From: Planctomyces sp. SH-PL62
GTDB lineage: Bacteria; Planctomycetota; Planctomycetia; Planctomycetales; Planctomycetaceae
Direction of reading: 5' to 3'
Assembly: GCA_945893045.1 (NCBI GenBank)
Contig: CAMDEA010000063.1
Span: 1 to 42,490 of the forward strand
Length of the DNA stretch: 42,490 nt
In this document: positions 24,912 to 33,404 of the stretch, piece by piece
Layout: the number at the start of each line of letters is the position of its first letter
Numbering within the stretch: position 1 is the first letter of the stretch
Notes under the pieces: model-generated
What the model was told of the DNA's origin: nothing
Seen by the model: only the letters and a program-made list of their open reading frames with translations
The model's database searches: none
Position numbers and translations under genes: made by a program

Positions 24912-26237
24912 ATGTCTCGTCGCGGCCTGTTGATTGTTTGTGTCAGCCTGATGTTGCCTCGCGCGATGGGTGTGGCTCAAGAGCGTGAGATCAAAGTCCG
25001 CGGTGACAGGTCGCGGATCGAGGGAGCGGGCTATTGGATTTACAACGATCTGCCGCGCGGGAGCGACGAGGCGAAGAAGTCCGGCAAGCCGCTGTTGGTC
25101 GTGTTTCGCTGCGTGCCTTGCGAGGCGTGTGCGCAGCTCGATGAACAAGTTGCCGAGCGTGATCCGAGTGTGCGCGAGTTGCTCGACAAGTTTGTGTGCG
25201 TGAGGATCGTGCATGCCAACGGCATGGACTTGTCGCAGTTTCAGTTTGACTACGATCAATCGTGGGCGGCGTTCTTGTTGAATGCGGACTTGACGATCTA
25301 CGGCCGCTACGGCACACGGTCGCATCAGTCGGAATCGAAGGATGACGTGTCGCTCGAAGGATTTTCCAAAGCATTGAGCGGCGCGTTGGAACTGCACGCT
25401 CAGTTCCCGAAAAACAAAGCCGCGTTGTTGGCGAAGCGTGGGCCAGACTCGGATGTGAAGGTGCCGGAGCAATTCCCGTCGCTCAAGGGGAAGTACGGGG
25501 CGAAGCTCGACTACGAAGGCAAGGTCGTGCAGAGCTGCATTCACTGCCATCAAGTTGGCGAGGCTGTGAGATTGGTCACGCGGTCGTCCGACAAGCCGAT
25601 CTCCGACAAGGTGCTTTACCCGTATCCCAACCCGAAGATCCTCGGCCTGATTCTCGATCCGAAGGAGAAGGCGAAAGTCCAACGAGTCGCGGCTGATTCG
25701 TCGGCTGCTGAAGATGGTTTCCGCACGGGTGATGAAATCGCGATGTTGGCGGGGCAACCGATGCTGTCAATCGCCGACGTGCAATGGGTGCTGCATCACG
25801 CGGGCGAGACCGGCAAGTTGGCTGCGGTCGTCTTGCGAGATGGCCAGACAAAATCGCTGACGCTCACGCTGGCCAAAGGCTGGCGGCAGCAAGACGACAT
25901 TTCCTGGCGAGCGACCTCGTGGGATTTGCGGCGCATCACGCTGGGAGGGATGCGGCTGGAAACTTTGTCGGAAGATCAGCGGCGCGAACTAAACCTGCCG
26001 GCCGATCAACTGGCCCTGCGCGCCAAATGGGTTGGGCAATACAACGAACACGCGGTGGCGAAGCGAGCCGGGTTCATCAAGGATGACATCATTGTGGCCA
26101 TCGACGGCGACCGCTCGCCGATCACGGAGTCCAGCCTGATCGCCAAGTTCGCGCAGACGAAACGGCCGGGCGACAAAATCACCATGACCGTGTTGCGGGG
26201 CCAGCAGAGACTAGAACTCAGTTTCGCTCAACAGTAA
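24912..26237 (+). CDS. Exported thioredoxin-like / CxxCH / PDZ protein
   Basis: The protein has 441 residues. The ATG at 24912 has GGGAG upstream; the longer frame starts within the terminator. The signal peptide is LLIVCVSLMLPRAMGVAQ. Residues about 35-175 look like a thioredoxin fold with FRCVPCEAC (66-73; CxxCxxC) and DPSVRELLDKFVCVRI. SCIHCHQVGEAVR (208-220) holds a heme-binding CxxCH at 209-213. Two PDZ domains follow (about 245-335 and 345-440), each with the ligand-loop pattern (AAEDGFRTGDEIAML and AKRAGFIKDDIIVAIDG). Such a protein could couple redox chemistry to binding of C-termini in the periplasm. It lies downstream of the Mo-hydroxylase but behind a terminator, so shared function is only possible, not shown. 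Confidence 0.82.
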   Translation: MSRRGLLIVCVSLMLPRAMGVAQEREIKVRGDRSRIEGAGYWIYNDLPRGSDEAKKSGKPLLVVFRCVPCEACAQLDEQVAERDPSVRELLDKFVCVRIVHANGMDLSQFQFDYDQSWAAFLLNADLTIYGRYGTRSHQSESKDDVSLEGFSKALSGALELHAQFPKNKAALLAKRGPDSDVKVPEQFPSLKGKYGAKLDYEGKVVQSCIHCHQVGEAVRLVTRSSDKPISDKVLYPYPNPKILGLILDPKEKAKVQRVAADSSAAEDGFRTGDEIAMLAGQPMLSIADVQWVLHHAGETGKLAAVVLRDGQTKSLTLTLAKGWRQQDDISWRATSWDLRRITLGGMRLETLSEDQRRELNLPADQLALRAKWVGQYNEHAVAKRAGFIKDDIIVAIDGDRSPITESSLIAKFAQTKRPGDKITMTVLRGQQRLELSFAQQ

Positions 26238-26331
26238 TAATGCCCGCCACCGTTTTGGCTGATCGACCGAAAATCGGCTCCCTTGAGCCGTGATTCATAT
26301 CCCGATTCTGCACCGAAGTTTCCTCCCGCGC

Positions 26332-26353
26332 GTCAGGTCGATCGCGACCTGAC
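26332..26353 (+). promoter_or_regulatory. Leader hairpin before the LRR/EF-hand gene
   Basis: GTCAGGTCG ATCG CGACCTGAC is a perfect 9-bp hairpin ending 16 bases before the GGAGG ribosome-binding site (26370-26374). It could affect mRNA stability or translation, or end the upstream transcript; there is no T-run. Confidence 0.4.
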
Positions 26354-26382
26354 TGAGTTGCTCACTCTTGGAGGTCTTGGTC

Positions 26383-27615
26383 ATGTTCGCCAAAGTGTAC
26401 TCGGCCAAATGCCGACGGCTGTGGTCGATCTGTTGCTTCTCGGCCCTCTTCACGGCGTCTTGCCACGAATCCGCCCTCGCCGACGAAGCCAAAGCTCCCA
26501 GCGCCGAAGAAAAGAAAGCCGTCGCGGTGCTTGCAGAGAAGGGGGCCGTGATCTTCATTGATGGCGAGTATCAGGTGACTCAGATCCTCGGTGGGCGCGA
26601 CCTGACCAACGCGGACCTGCAACACCTGCGAGTGTTCAAGAAGCTCAAGCTGTTGTCGCTGAGCAATGCGAAGATCGACGACGGTGCGGTGGCGACACTG
26701 AAGTCGTTGACGCAATTGAACTCTTTGAACTTGGCGGCCGGGGCGATCTCGGAAAAGGCTCTTGAGGAATTGAAAAAAGCTCTGCCCAAGTGCCGCATCA
26801 TCGTGCCAGATCGCCGCGGCCTCGGAGGTGGTGGCCCGCCGCGCTCGCCTAATTCGGCGAGCAGTTCCGGCGAACGGTCCAGCGGTTGGGGCACGTTTGA
26901 GTTTCCGCCGGTGACCCCCGCTCCGTCGATCTCCTTCGAGATTTGTTCCTCCGCCGTGCAAGAACGTTTGAAACTGACGGCCGAACAAAAACAGGAAATC
27001 GATCGTGTCTCCGGTCGCGACTTTCAACGCCAGCAAACCGAAGACGCCATTAAGAAAGTGCTGAGCGCCGAGCAAAAGAAGCTGATGCAACAAGTGCTGT
27101 TGCAGCGTGAGGGACCGACCGCGCTGGTGCTGCCCGAAGTTGCTCAGGACTTGAAATTAACCAAAGATCAGCAAGCCGCGATTCAGGAAGTGATGAATGA
27201 CCGCCGCGAGCAATTGATTAAGCTCGGCGAACAACTCCGCGATCGAACCGTGGACTTCTCGAAATCCCTGCATGAGACCACTCGGATCAAGTCCGCCGCG
27301 AACGACCGATTGCTGGCGGTCTTGACTGTCTCACAACGCGAAGCCTGGAATGCCAAGATCGGACCGCCGCTGCCAAGCTCGAATTTCGGCGGCTCGACCG
27401 CTGTGCAAACCCCCGAGGAAGCCGGACGCGCGGCCTTCCGTAACTTGGACCGCAATAACGACGGCCAACTCACGTCCGAAGAATGGCAGCGCAGCCGTAC
27501 CACGCGGACGAAGTTCGAACAAACCAAGATCACGCTGGAATTCCCGATTAAAGTCGAAGCGTTTGTGAAGAGATTCCTGGAGATGGACCGAGCGATGAAA
27601 GAAGACCGCAAATAG
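26383..27615 (+). CDS. Exported LRR / helical / EF-hand protein
   Basis: The protein has 410 residues. The ATG at 26383 has GGAGG eight bases upstream; a frame beginning with TTG at 26368 overlaps that site. The N-terminus is an export signal, either ending at ALADEA or, less canonically, a lipoprotein box at TASC27. Residues about 70-140 are two leucine-rich-repeat turns (LTNADLQHLRVFKKLKLLSL, IDDGAVATLKSLTQLNSLNL). A Gly/Ser/Pro linker follows, then a helical region (about 195-330) rich in Gln and Lys that resembles the Spy/CpxP type of periplasmic helical proteins (LTAEQKQEID, LKLTKDQQAAIQEVMNDRREQ). DRNNDGQLTSEEW (356-368) is a complete calcium-binding EF-hand loop. No catalytic motif is seen. 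Confidence 0.75.
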   Translation: MFAKVYSAKCRRLWSICCFSALFTASCHESALADEAKAPSAEEKKAVAVLAEKGAVIFIDGEYQVTQILGGRDLTNADLQHLRVFKKLKLLSLSNAKIDDGAVATLKSLTQLNSLNLAAGAISEKALEELKKALPKCRIIVPDRRGLGGGGPPRSPNSASSSGERSSGWGTFEFPPVTPAPSISFEICSSAVQERLKLTAEQKQEIDRVSGRDFQRQQTEDAIKKVLSAEQKKLMQQVLLQREGPTALVLPEVAQDLKLTKDQQAAIQEVMNDRREQLIKLGEQLRDRTVDFSKSLHETTRIKSAANDRLLAVLTVSQREAWNAKIGPPLPSSNFGGSTAVQTPEEAGRAAFRNLDRNNDGQLTSEEWQRSRTTRTKFEQTKITLEFPIKVEAFVKRFLEMDRAMKEDRK

Positions 27616-27736
27616 TTTTCGGTTGGGGGGCCATCACCGACCGCACCGGTGGTGCGGGACTCGCCCTCTTCAGGAAGCCGCTCACCGATCAAAACTACGG
27701 CAGCTTCCAGTTGCTCAAATAAGGCGACGCGCAGAA

Positions 27737-27803
27737 AGTAACCCGAAGCATGAGCGATCGACTGCGGTGGTCAGTCCCTCGCTCACGCGTCGGGTTAGTA
27801 ACT
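27737..27803. repeat. Diverged palindrome, CCCGAAGCG family
   Basis: AGTAACCCGAAGCATGAGCG (27737-27756) is partly matched by the reverse complement of about 27779-27803. It shares TAACCCGAAGC with the 16451 element but has drifted. It lies between the convergent LRR/EF-hand and DUF1501 genes. Confidence 0.55.
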
Positions 27804-29132
27804 CTAAACGAGTTCGCGGATTGGCGACGCACCGTCGGGCAGCAAGAACTGCGGGCGGCCGGACTGGTCGATGTATTGCGTAAGTGGGTCGATCCCCAGC
27901 ACATGAAAGATCGTCGCCATCAGATGCTTGGGCTGAATCGGTTCGGACTTGGGGACTTCGGCCTTCGAGGATGATTCGCCCACGACTTGTCCCATCTTCA
28001 AGCCGCCACCGGCCAACGCCAGCGTGCAGAGCGGACCCCAGTGGTCTCGGCCAGCCACGGGATTGATGCGCGGTGTGCGACCGAACTCACCGGTGATGAC
28101 CAGCAGAATTTTTTCTGACAAGCCGCGCTGTTGCAGGTCTTCCAGAAACGTGGCGACCGCGTGATCGAGCGGTGGGCAAGCGGTCTTGAGTTGCGGTTCG
28201 ATCTTTTCGTGCATGTCCCAACCTTGGTACGAGTTCGCGTAGTTCAAGGTCACGAAGCCACAACCCGCTTCGCACAATCGCCGCGCGAGCAGCAGTTGAT
28301 CTCCCAAGCCGGTTCCCGCTCCGTTGTATTTGTCGCGGAGTCGCGGGTCTTCGCGAGTAAGGTCGAAGGCTTCTTTGGCGCGGCTGAGAATCAGTCGGAA
28401 CGCTTGGCCTCCGAACTTGTCCTGACCATCAAGCAAGCCGTTGCGATCAACCTGACGGTCGAGGCGATCCACTTGCGAGAGCAGTGATCGGCGATCTCCC
28501 AGTCGGTTCAAGTCCACGTTGACGTTCATGTTTCTGCGAGCTTCACCGCCCACATCGAATGGTGCGTAGGCCGCGCCGAGCCAGCTCGGTCCATCGGCGT
28601 ACAAGCCCGACAAGCGAACAAAGGTCGGCACACCGCTCTCTGGATTGTTTGTGCCGCGCACGCGTGATGCGATCGCTCCGAAGGACGGTTTGATCGGTCC
28701 GACTCCGGCGTCTGCGGCCGGGTGATCTGTGCCCGTCATGACGTAGTGCGTGCCGCCGCCGTGACCGGAGTTGCCGTGAGCGAACGACCGCACGAAGGCC
28801 ATGCGGTTCGCCATCTGTGCAAGGTTCGGTAGGAGTCCGCCGATTTCGACTCCGGGGATGCTCGTGGAGACCGAGCCGACCACGCTGCGAAACTCCGAAG
28901 GCGCGCCCATTTTTGGATCAAACGTCTCGATATGCGTAGCTCCCCCGCCAAGCCAGATCCACACGACCGATGTGTCCTTCACCGGCTGGCCTTTGTCGGC
29001 CGCCTCGGCCCGCTGTTGCAGCAGGCTCGGCAGCCCGAAGCCCGTCAAGCCGAGCGATCCGACTTTCAGAAATTCGCGGCGGCTGGTCCCTTCACAGTTT
29101 TTCGCGGTTGGCTTGCCCCAAAGATTCAGCAT
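27804..29132 (-). CDS. DUF1501 protein with Tat signal
   Basis: The protein has 442 residues. The ATG at 29132 has GAGGAG about 6 bases upstream; the frame runs back further without one. TSRREFLKVGSLGLTGFGLP (16-35) is a twin-arginine signal. The mature protein has the DUF1501 marks VVWIWLGGGATHIETFDPK, FVRSFAHGNSGHGGGTHYVMTG, NYANSYQGWDMHEKI, and LLVITGEFGRTPRINPVAGRDHWG. The His and Asp residues in these motifs suggest a metal-binding, sulfatase/alkaline-phosphatase-like fold; no substrate is known for the family. DUF1501 genes usually sit beside DUF1549/DUF1553 genes in planctomycetes, whereas here that partner is about 16 kb away in another unit. Confidence 0.93.
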   Translation of the reverse strand: MLNLWGKPTAKNCEGTSRREFLKVGSLGLTGFGLPSLLQQRAEAADKGQPVKDTSVVWIWLGGGATHIETFDPKMGAPSEFRSVVGSVSTSIPGVEIGGLLPNLAQMANRMAFVRSFAHGNSGHGGGTHYVMTGTDHPAADAGVGPIKPSFGAIASRVRGTNNPESGVPTFVRLSGLYADGPSWLGAAYAPFDVGGEARRNMNVNVDLNRLGDRRSLLSQVDRLDRQVDRNGLLDGQDKFGGQAFRLILSRAKEAFDLTREDPRLRDKYNGAGTGLGDQLLLARRLCEAGCGFVTLNYANSYQGWDMHEKIEPQLKTACPPLDHAVATFLEDLQQRGLSEKILLVITGEFGRTPRINPVAGRDHWGPLCTLALAGGGLKMGQVVGESSSKAEVPKSEPIQPKHLMATIFHVLGIDPLTQYIDQSGRPQFLLPDGASPIRELV

Positions 29133-29360
29133 GATTTCTCCTCGATCAAGGATCGTGAATCGACGGGGAAGTGCTCCCCGGAATCTCAAAGTGCTGGCGG
29201 CGGCGGGACTTCGCTTTCGCGAAGCGGTGACTGACAATATCTGACTCATCGGAGAATCGTCAATCCACGCATCAAAGAAACTCGATACCAAATCGCCGGC
29301 CGCCGCACTTGCTGTCGAAAGCGCTGACGCCGAAGGACTCGATCCACTGATCTTCGTCGA

Positions 29361-30374
29361 TTAGCCGCGAACGGGCCGCAGCGGCGGAAGTTGGAGCAGT
29401 TTCTTTTCGTCGGCGGACTCACGCGACCGGAGCGTCATCTCGGTGATGTAGAAGCAATCGTCGGCGGTGATGCGCGGCAGCGGTCCGCCGCGCAGGAACT
29501 TCGCGAACTCCACGAAGAGGTTTTCCGTGTCGCCGAACGGAATTCGTTCCTGCTTCTCATCCGTGATCAGCGTGACCGCTTCGTCCCCGTCGTTCACTTC
29601 GATGAGCCCCTTCGTGCCGATGATGCGCAGGCGGTCGTCGCCGTGCGTCGGGGAGGCGGTGGGACGCAGGTAGTCGAGCCGTGCCGTGACTGATGCCCCG
29701 TTGGAAAGTTGGGCGAGGATGGAGGCGTGGCTCTCTGTTTCGCCGAGTTCCGGATGGCCGAGGTTGCCATGCAGCGCGGCGACGTGTGTGTAATCCAAAC
29801 CCGTAACCCAGCGGATCGTGTCGAGGGAGTGGATGCCGATGAACGGGATCGTGCCACCGAGGCGGGCACGACTGCGATACCACGCGGGGCGATCGCCCCA
29901 CTTGTAGGATTTCTGCGTGGCAATTTGGCAGACCTCGCCGAAGGCACCGCGCTGGATCAGTTCGCGAACGCGCACGTTCTTCGGCTGGTGACGCAATTCG
30001 AGCAGCATCGTGAGCTGGCTTTTCGATTTGGCGAAAGCGGCGCGCACACGTTCCCAGTCTTCGAGCGTCGTCACGAGCGGCTTCTCAGAGACGATGTGGA
30101 CGCCGCGTTCAAGCAGTGGCAGCAGTTGCTCGGCGCGCAGGCCGTTTTCATCGGCGATGCAGCACACATCCATCAGCGAGTGCTCGAAAAGATGCCGCCA
30201 CTGCTCGTAACCCTGCGTGTGTTTGAGGAGTGGATCACTCTTGAGAAACGTTGCCAGCCGCTGTGGATCGTCGTCGGAGACCGCGACCACCTCGACATCG
30301 CCGAGTTGCTTCGCACCAGCGAGCACGGTCCCCACGTGGCCCTTGAGTCCGACGAACGCGAGTTTCATGGCCAT
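29361..30374 (-). CDS. Gfo/Idh/MocA family oxidoreductase
   Basis: The protein has 337 residues. The ATG at 30374 has GAGGA upstream; an in-frame ATG at 30407 has none. It is a predicted cytosolic NAD(P)-dependent sugar or cyclitol dehydrogenase. The Rossmann start LAFVGLKGHVGTVLAG has GLKGHVG instead of the usual GxGxxG, then VVAVSDDDPQR, and VHIVSEKPL with the conserved EKP lysine. The C-terminal domain includes GTIPFIGIHSLDTIRWVTG with the family's conserved Asp/His positions. No neighbouring sugar transport or kinase genes indicate the substrate. It lies downstream of the ABC-F gene on the same strand, with a repeat region between. Confidence 0.9.
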   Translation of the reverse strand: MAMKLAFVGLKGHVGTVLAGAKQLGDVEVVAVSDDDPQRLATFLKSDPLLKHTQGYEQWRHLFEHSLMDVCCIADENGLRAEQLLPLLERGVHIVSEKPLVTTLEDWERVRAAFAKSKSQLTMLLELRHQPKNVRVRELIQRGAFGEVCQIATQKSYKWGDRPAWYRSRARLGGTIPFIGIHSLDTIRWVTGLDYTHVAALHGNLGHPELGETESHASILAQLSNGASVTARLDYLRPTASPTHGDDRLRIIGTKGLIEVNDGDEAVTLITDEKQERIPFGDTENLFVEFAKFLRGGPLPRITADDCFYITEMTLRSRESADEKKLLQLPPLRPVRG

Positions 30375-30512
30375 CTGGATTCCTCTCACGAATTTGTGGT
30401 GCGACATTCCAGTGATCAGGGGCTGACATTACGAAGACAGTGCTCGGCGAGCACGTCGCAGGAGCGGCGAATCACTGTCGCTGCTCCGTTTCAAATAAAG
30501 GACGCCGCACTG

Positions 30513-30556
30513 CTCACCAAGGCTTGTGAGGCGGACCCGATGAATCGGGTCACTAC
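30513..30556. repeat. Hairpin pair with GTAG on the minus strand
   Basis: CTCACCAAGGCTTGTGAG (30513-30530) is a near-palindrome. GACCCGAT GA ATCGGGTC (30534-30551) is a perfect 8-bp hairpin, and CTAC follows at 30553-30556, i.e. GTAG two bases 5' of the hairpin on the minus strand. It lies just after the ABC-F stop. Confidence 0.5.
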
Positions 30557-30563
30557 GAGCGCG

Positions 30564-32348
30564 TTACTCGGCTTCTTCCAACTCGGCTTGCAACTGGCAC
30601 CAGCGTTCTTCGGCTTCTTCAAGTTGCGACGTCAGGGCGGTCACCTCGTTGTGTAGACGGAGAGATTCGGCGGCGTCGCACGTTTCCATGAGTTGGCTGC
30701 TGGCCGTCTTCTTTTGGTCGTCGAGGCGGGCGATGGTTTTCTCGATGGTCGCGATCTCTTTGCGAACGATGCGATCGTCGCGTCGCGGTGCGCGAGCGGC
30801 GGTCAGGTTACGAACGGTGGGCGGGGCCTTGCTGAGACGCGTGGCGAGTTCACGCTCGCCGTCTTCGATTTCTTTGTTGACGGAGTAGAGATAGGCGTCG
30901 TAGCCGCCGCCGTAGTTGGTCACATGGCCGTCACGGACTTCGATGACGCAGGTGGCGACGCGCTTCATGAAGTGCCGGTCGTGCGTCGTGAAGATGACCG
31001 TTCCTTTGTAGTCGATCAGCGCTTGAGCAAGTGCCTCGACCGTATCGACGTCGAGATGATTGCCCGGTTCGTCGAGAACCAGCACGTTGTATTGAGAGAG
31101 CAGCAAACCGGCGAGACAGACTCGCGCGCGTTCGCCACCGGAGAGGACCGCGATCCGCTTGTAGACGGCATCGCCACGGAAGAGCATCGCTCCGGCGACG
31201 TTCAGAATCTTCTGTGTTGTCGTACCGAACATCGCGTTGTATTGGAGGTACTCCAGCACCGTGTCCTTCTCCGGCAAGCTGGTGTAGACGTGCTGGGCAT
31301 AGACACCGATCTGGCATCCGAAGCCCCACCGCACCTCACCGGCTAACGGCTTGAGCGAATCGACGACCGTTCGCAGGAACGTCGTCTTGCCTTGGCCGTT
31401 ATCGCCGACGATCACGGCTCGCGAGCCGTGGTCGATTTCCACGTCGATGCCGCTGGCGACCTGGCGTTCGGGATAACCGATCGTCAGATCCTTGCACCGC
31501 ACGACCGCACCTTGTCGCGGTTCGACGAGGGGTGCGAGGATGTACGCGGTCGGTTCGTCGCTGGCGATGTCCGCGAGTTCCAGCCGTTCGAGCTGCTTGG
31601 ACTTAGACCGAGCCTGCGTCGCGGTGCTGGCTCGCGCTTTGTTTTTCGCGATGAAGGTTTCCAGATCACGGCGCTTCGCTTGGATCGCGGCATTGGAACG
31701 GAGCAGGTGCTCGTTCTGTTCTTTCTGATAAGTCAGAAACGCGTCGATTTTTCCAGGATACATCGTCAACTTGCCGCGTGACAGATCGAGCGTGTGATCG
31801 CAGGTCGCTCCGAGAAACGCGCGGTCGTGCGAGACGATCAGGCAAGCTTGTTTGAAGTTTCGCAGAAAGTGTTCGAGCAGAATCTGCGTGCGCAGATCGA
31901 GGAAGTTGGTCGGTTCGTCGAGCAGCAGCAGGTTCGGTTCGTGCAACAGCAATGCCGCCAGTTTGACGCGCGTCTGCCAGCCGCCCGACAAGCGAGCGAC
32001 AGGGCCTTCGAGATAGTCCCCCTTCAACTCGAACTGGCCGGCGACTTCGCCGCACTTCCATTCGGGCTGCCCGCTGTCGCGGATCAGGAAGTCGTGAGCG
32101 GACTCGCCGGGCAGGAACGGATCGTGCTGCCGCAGATAGCCGATTTGCAGATTGGGATGCTTCGACACCTCGCCGCTGTCGAGTTCCTCTTCGCCCAGCA
32201 GGATGCGGAGCAGCGTGCTCTTCCCCGCTCCGTTGCGGCCGATGAAGCCGACCTTCACGTCATCGGACAGCGTGGCCTCGGCTTCATTCAACAGCACTTG
32301 CTCGCCATAACTTTTGCACGCCTTCTTGATCTGCATCAACACAGCCAT
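30564..32348 (-). CDS. ABC-F family ATPase
   Basis: The protein has 594 residues with two ATP-binding domains and no membrane segments, so it is not a transporter. Domain 1: GRNGAGKST (Walker A), LSGGW, LLLDEPTNFLD, SHDRAFL. Linker about 215-280: charged helical, with QEQNEHLLRSN and FIAKNKARASTATQARSKSKQ, the ABC-F interdomain linker. Domain 2: GDNGQGKTT, LSGGERARVCLAG, LVLDEPGNHLD (Gly replaces the usual Thr), TTHDRHFM. The C-terminal 90 residues are coiled coil. ABC-F proteins act at the ribosome, easing stalled translation or giving antibiotic protection; the C-terminal extension resembles Uup/YheS-type proteins. An in-frame ATG at 32336 is an alternative start. Confidence 0.94.
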   Translation of the reverse strand: MAVLMQIKKACKSYGEQVLLNEAEATLSDDVKVGFIGRNGAGKSTLLRILLGEEELDSGEVSKHPNLQIGYLRQHDPFLPGESAHDFLIRDSGQPEWKCGEVAGQFELKGDYLEGPVARLSGGWQTRVKLAALLLHEPNLLLLDEPTNFLDLRTQILLEHFLRNFKQACLIVSHDRAFLGATCDHTLDLSRGKLTMYPGKIDAFLTYQKEQNEHLLRSNAAIQAKRRDLETFIAKNKARASTATQARSKSKQLERLELADIASDEPTAYILAPLVEPRQGAVVRCKDLTIGYPERQVASGIDVEIDHGSRAVIVGDNGQGKTTFLRTVVDSLKPLAGEVRWGFGCQIGVYAQHVYTSLPEKDTVLEYLQYNAMFGTTTQKILNVAGAMLFRGDAVYKRIAVLSGGERARVCLAGLLLSQYNVLVLDEPGNHLDVDTVEALAQALIDYKGTVIFTTHDRHFMKRVATCVIEVRDGHVTNYGGGYDAYLYSVNKEIEDGERELATRLSKAPPTVRNLTAARAPRRDDRIVRKEIATIEKTIARLDDQKKTASSQLMETCDAAESLRLHNEVTALTSQLEEAEERWCQLQAELEEAE

Positions 32349-32657
32349 CGGTCACGCACCCTCACCAGGAATGATCGGAAAGGGCGGGACTGTAGCGGGA
32401 CGCTGGCTGGTTGTGCATTCCGGAATGGCGTGGAGTGCGCCCGCAATCCAAACACACCGGGAGTCTGACGCCGTCGCAAAATAAGGATTGCAGAAGGCAC
32501 AGGGTCGGACTGGACCGTTCTCCTTCCTACTTCTGCAATTCTTATTCGGAAATCCTTATTCTCTGTTTCCGAATCAGACGCAGGACCGAGTCCAGCATGG
32601 CGTGCCAGCGATTGGTCCAGTCCAACATCACTCGCTGGCGAGTCGTACTTGAAGACA
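32349..32657. other. Intergenic region rich in inverted repeats
   Basis: No gene is seen. It contains CATTCCGGAATG (32416-32427), the repeat at 32480-32574, and GCCAGCG (32604-32610) facing CGCTGGC (32633-32639). Confidence 0.5.
32480..32574. repeat. Inverted repeat, AATAAGGATTGCAGAAG family
   Basis: AATAAGGATTGCAGAAG (32480-32496) and the reverse complement of 32530-32546 differ at one of 17 positions. A second perfect pair, ATTCGGAAA (32544-32552) and TTTCCGAAT (32566-32574), overlaps its end, giving a two-stem element. Confidence 0.6.
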
Positions 32658-33371
32658 TTACTTCGCCGTCGAACCTTTCACGCGGTCTCGCAGCGATTGC
32701 AACGCATTGGCGTTTTGCTCGCTCTCAAACGGATTGGCATCCGGTGGTGGTTGAGTGCCGCCGGGGCCACCACCTCCGCCGCCGCCGCGACGGAACGGTA
32801 GTCCGATGGCGTCTTGTTTGGCTTTCTGCGCGTCATCAAGCAATGCGAGCAGGTCTTTGTATTTCTCTTCGGCTTCTTCGTCCGTCAGCGTTTTGAGTTC
32901 GGCCAGTGCGTCGAGTCGTTTGGCAATTTCTGGTTGTTGTTCGGCGGTCAGCGTGAGCGCGACATCGCCGGTGAGCAGTTCGAGCTTGCGGACCAACGTG
33001 GTGAGTTGCTGCTTGGGCCGAGGGCCTTGTCCGCCGCCCATCATGCCCATCATTCCGCCGCCACCGGGGGGGCCGCCCGCGCCACCCATCATGCCACCAC
33101 CGCCAGGGGCACCGCCGCCCATCGAAGGTGCCGAAGTGCCACCGGCGTCGGGGGTGGGCAGTTTTTCCGGAACCTCCGTGACTTGATATCCGAGCAACTG
33201 CACGCTGGCCGCGGCACCGGCGGCTCCCAGCAACAGACCAACGACACCAGACATCAGCCAAATCTGTGCGTCCTGTTTCGTCTTCTGCTGACGAGTCACC
33301 CAGACCAAGACGAACACCGTGGCCAATCCGAGAGTCAGGACAAACGAACTCATTGCGTCAAAGCCGAACAT
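32658..33371 (-). CDS. Small membrane protein with Gly/Met-rich linker
   Basis: The protein has 237 residues. The ATG at 33371 has GTGAGG upstream; the longer frame runs into the palindrome at 33405. Two hydrophobic helices (about 8-25 and 36-62) anchor it. Next comes a low-complexity linker with MGGGAPGGGGMMGG and GGGMMGMMGGG (about 85-120). A helical domain follows (QLTTLVRKLELLTGDVALTLTAEQQPEIAKRL and LKTLTDEEAEEKYKDLLALL), ending in another Gly run and Pro-rich tail. The helical part resembles Spy/heavy-metal-resistance periplasmic helices. It follows the RND permease gene on the same strand, so a role in the efflux system is possible. No known family is named. Confidence 0.75.
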   Translation of the reverse strand: MFGFDAMSSFVLTLGLATVFVLVWVTRQQKTKQDAQIWLMSGVVGLLLGAAGAAASVQLLGYQVTEVPEKLPTPDAGGTSAPSMGGGAPGGGGMMGGAGGPPGGGGMMGMMGGGQGPRPKQQLTTLVRKLELLTGDVALTLTAEQQPEIAKRLDALAELKTLTDEEAEEKYKDLLALLDDAQKAKQDAIGLPFRRGGGGGGGPGGTQPPPDANPFESEQNANALQSLRDRVKGSTAK

Positions 33372-33404
33372 CAGAGCCTCACTTTCTGGAATAGGAGTGG
33401 CGTG

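Noticed and set aside
29709..30656. 315-codon plus-strand open frame
   Set aside because: It is antisense to the Gfo/Idh/MocA gene and runs across an intergenic repeat region into the ABC-F gene; no family resemblance.
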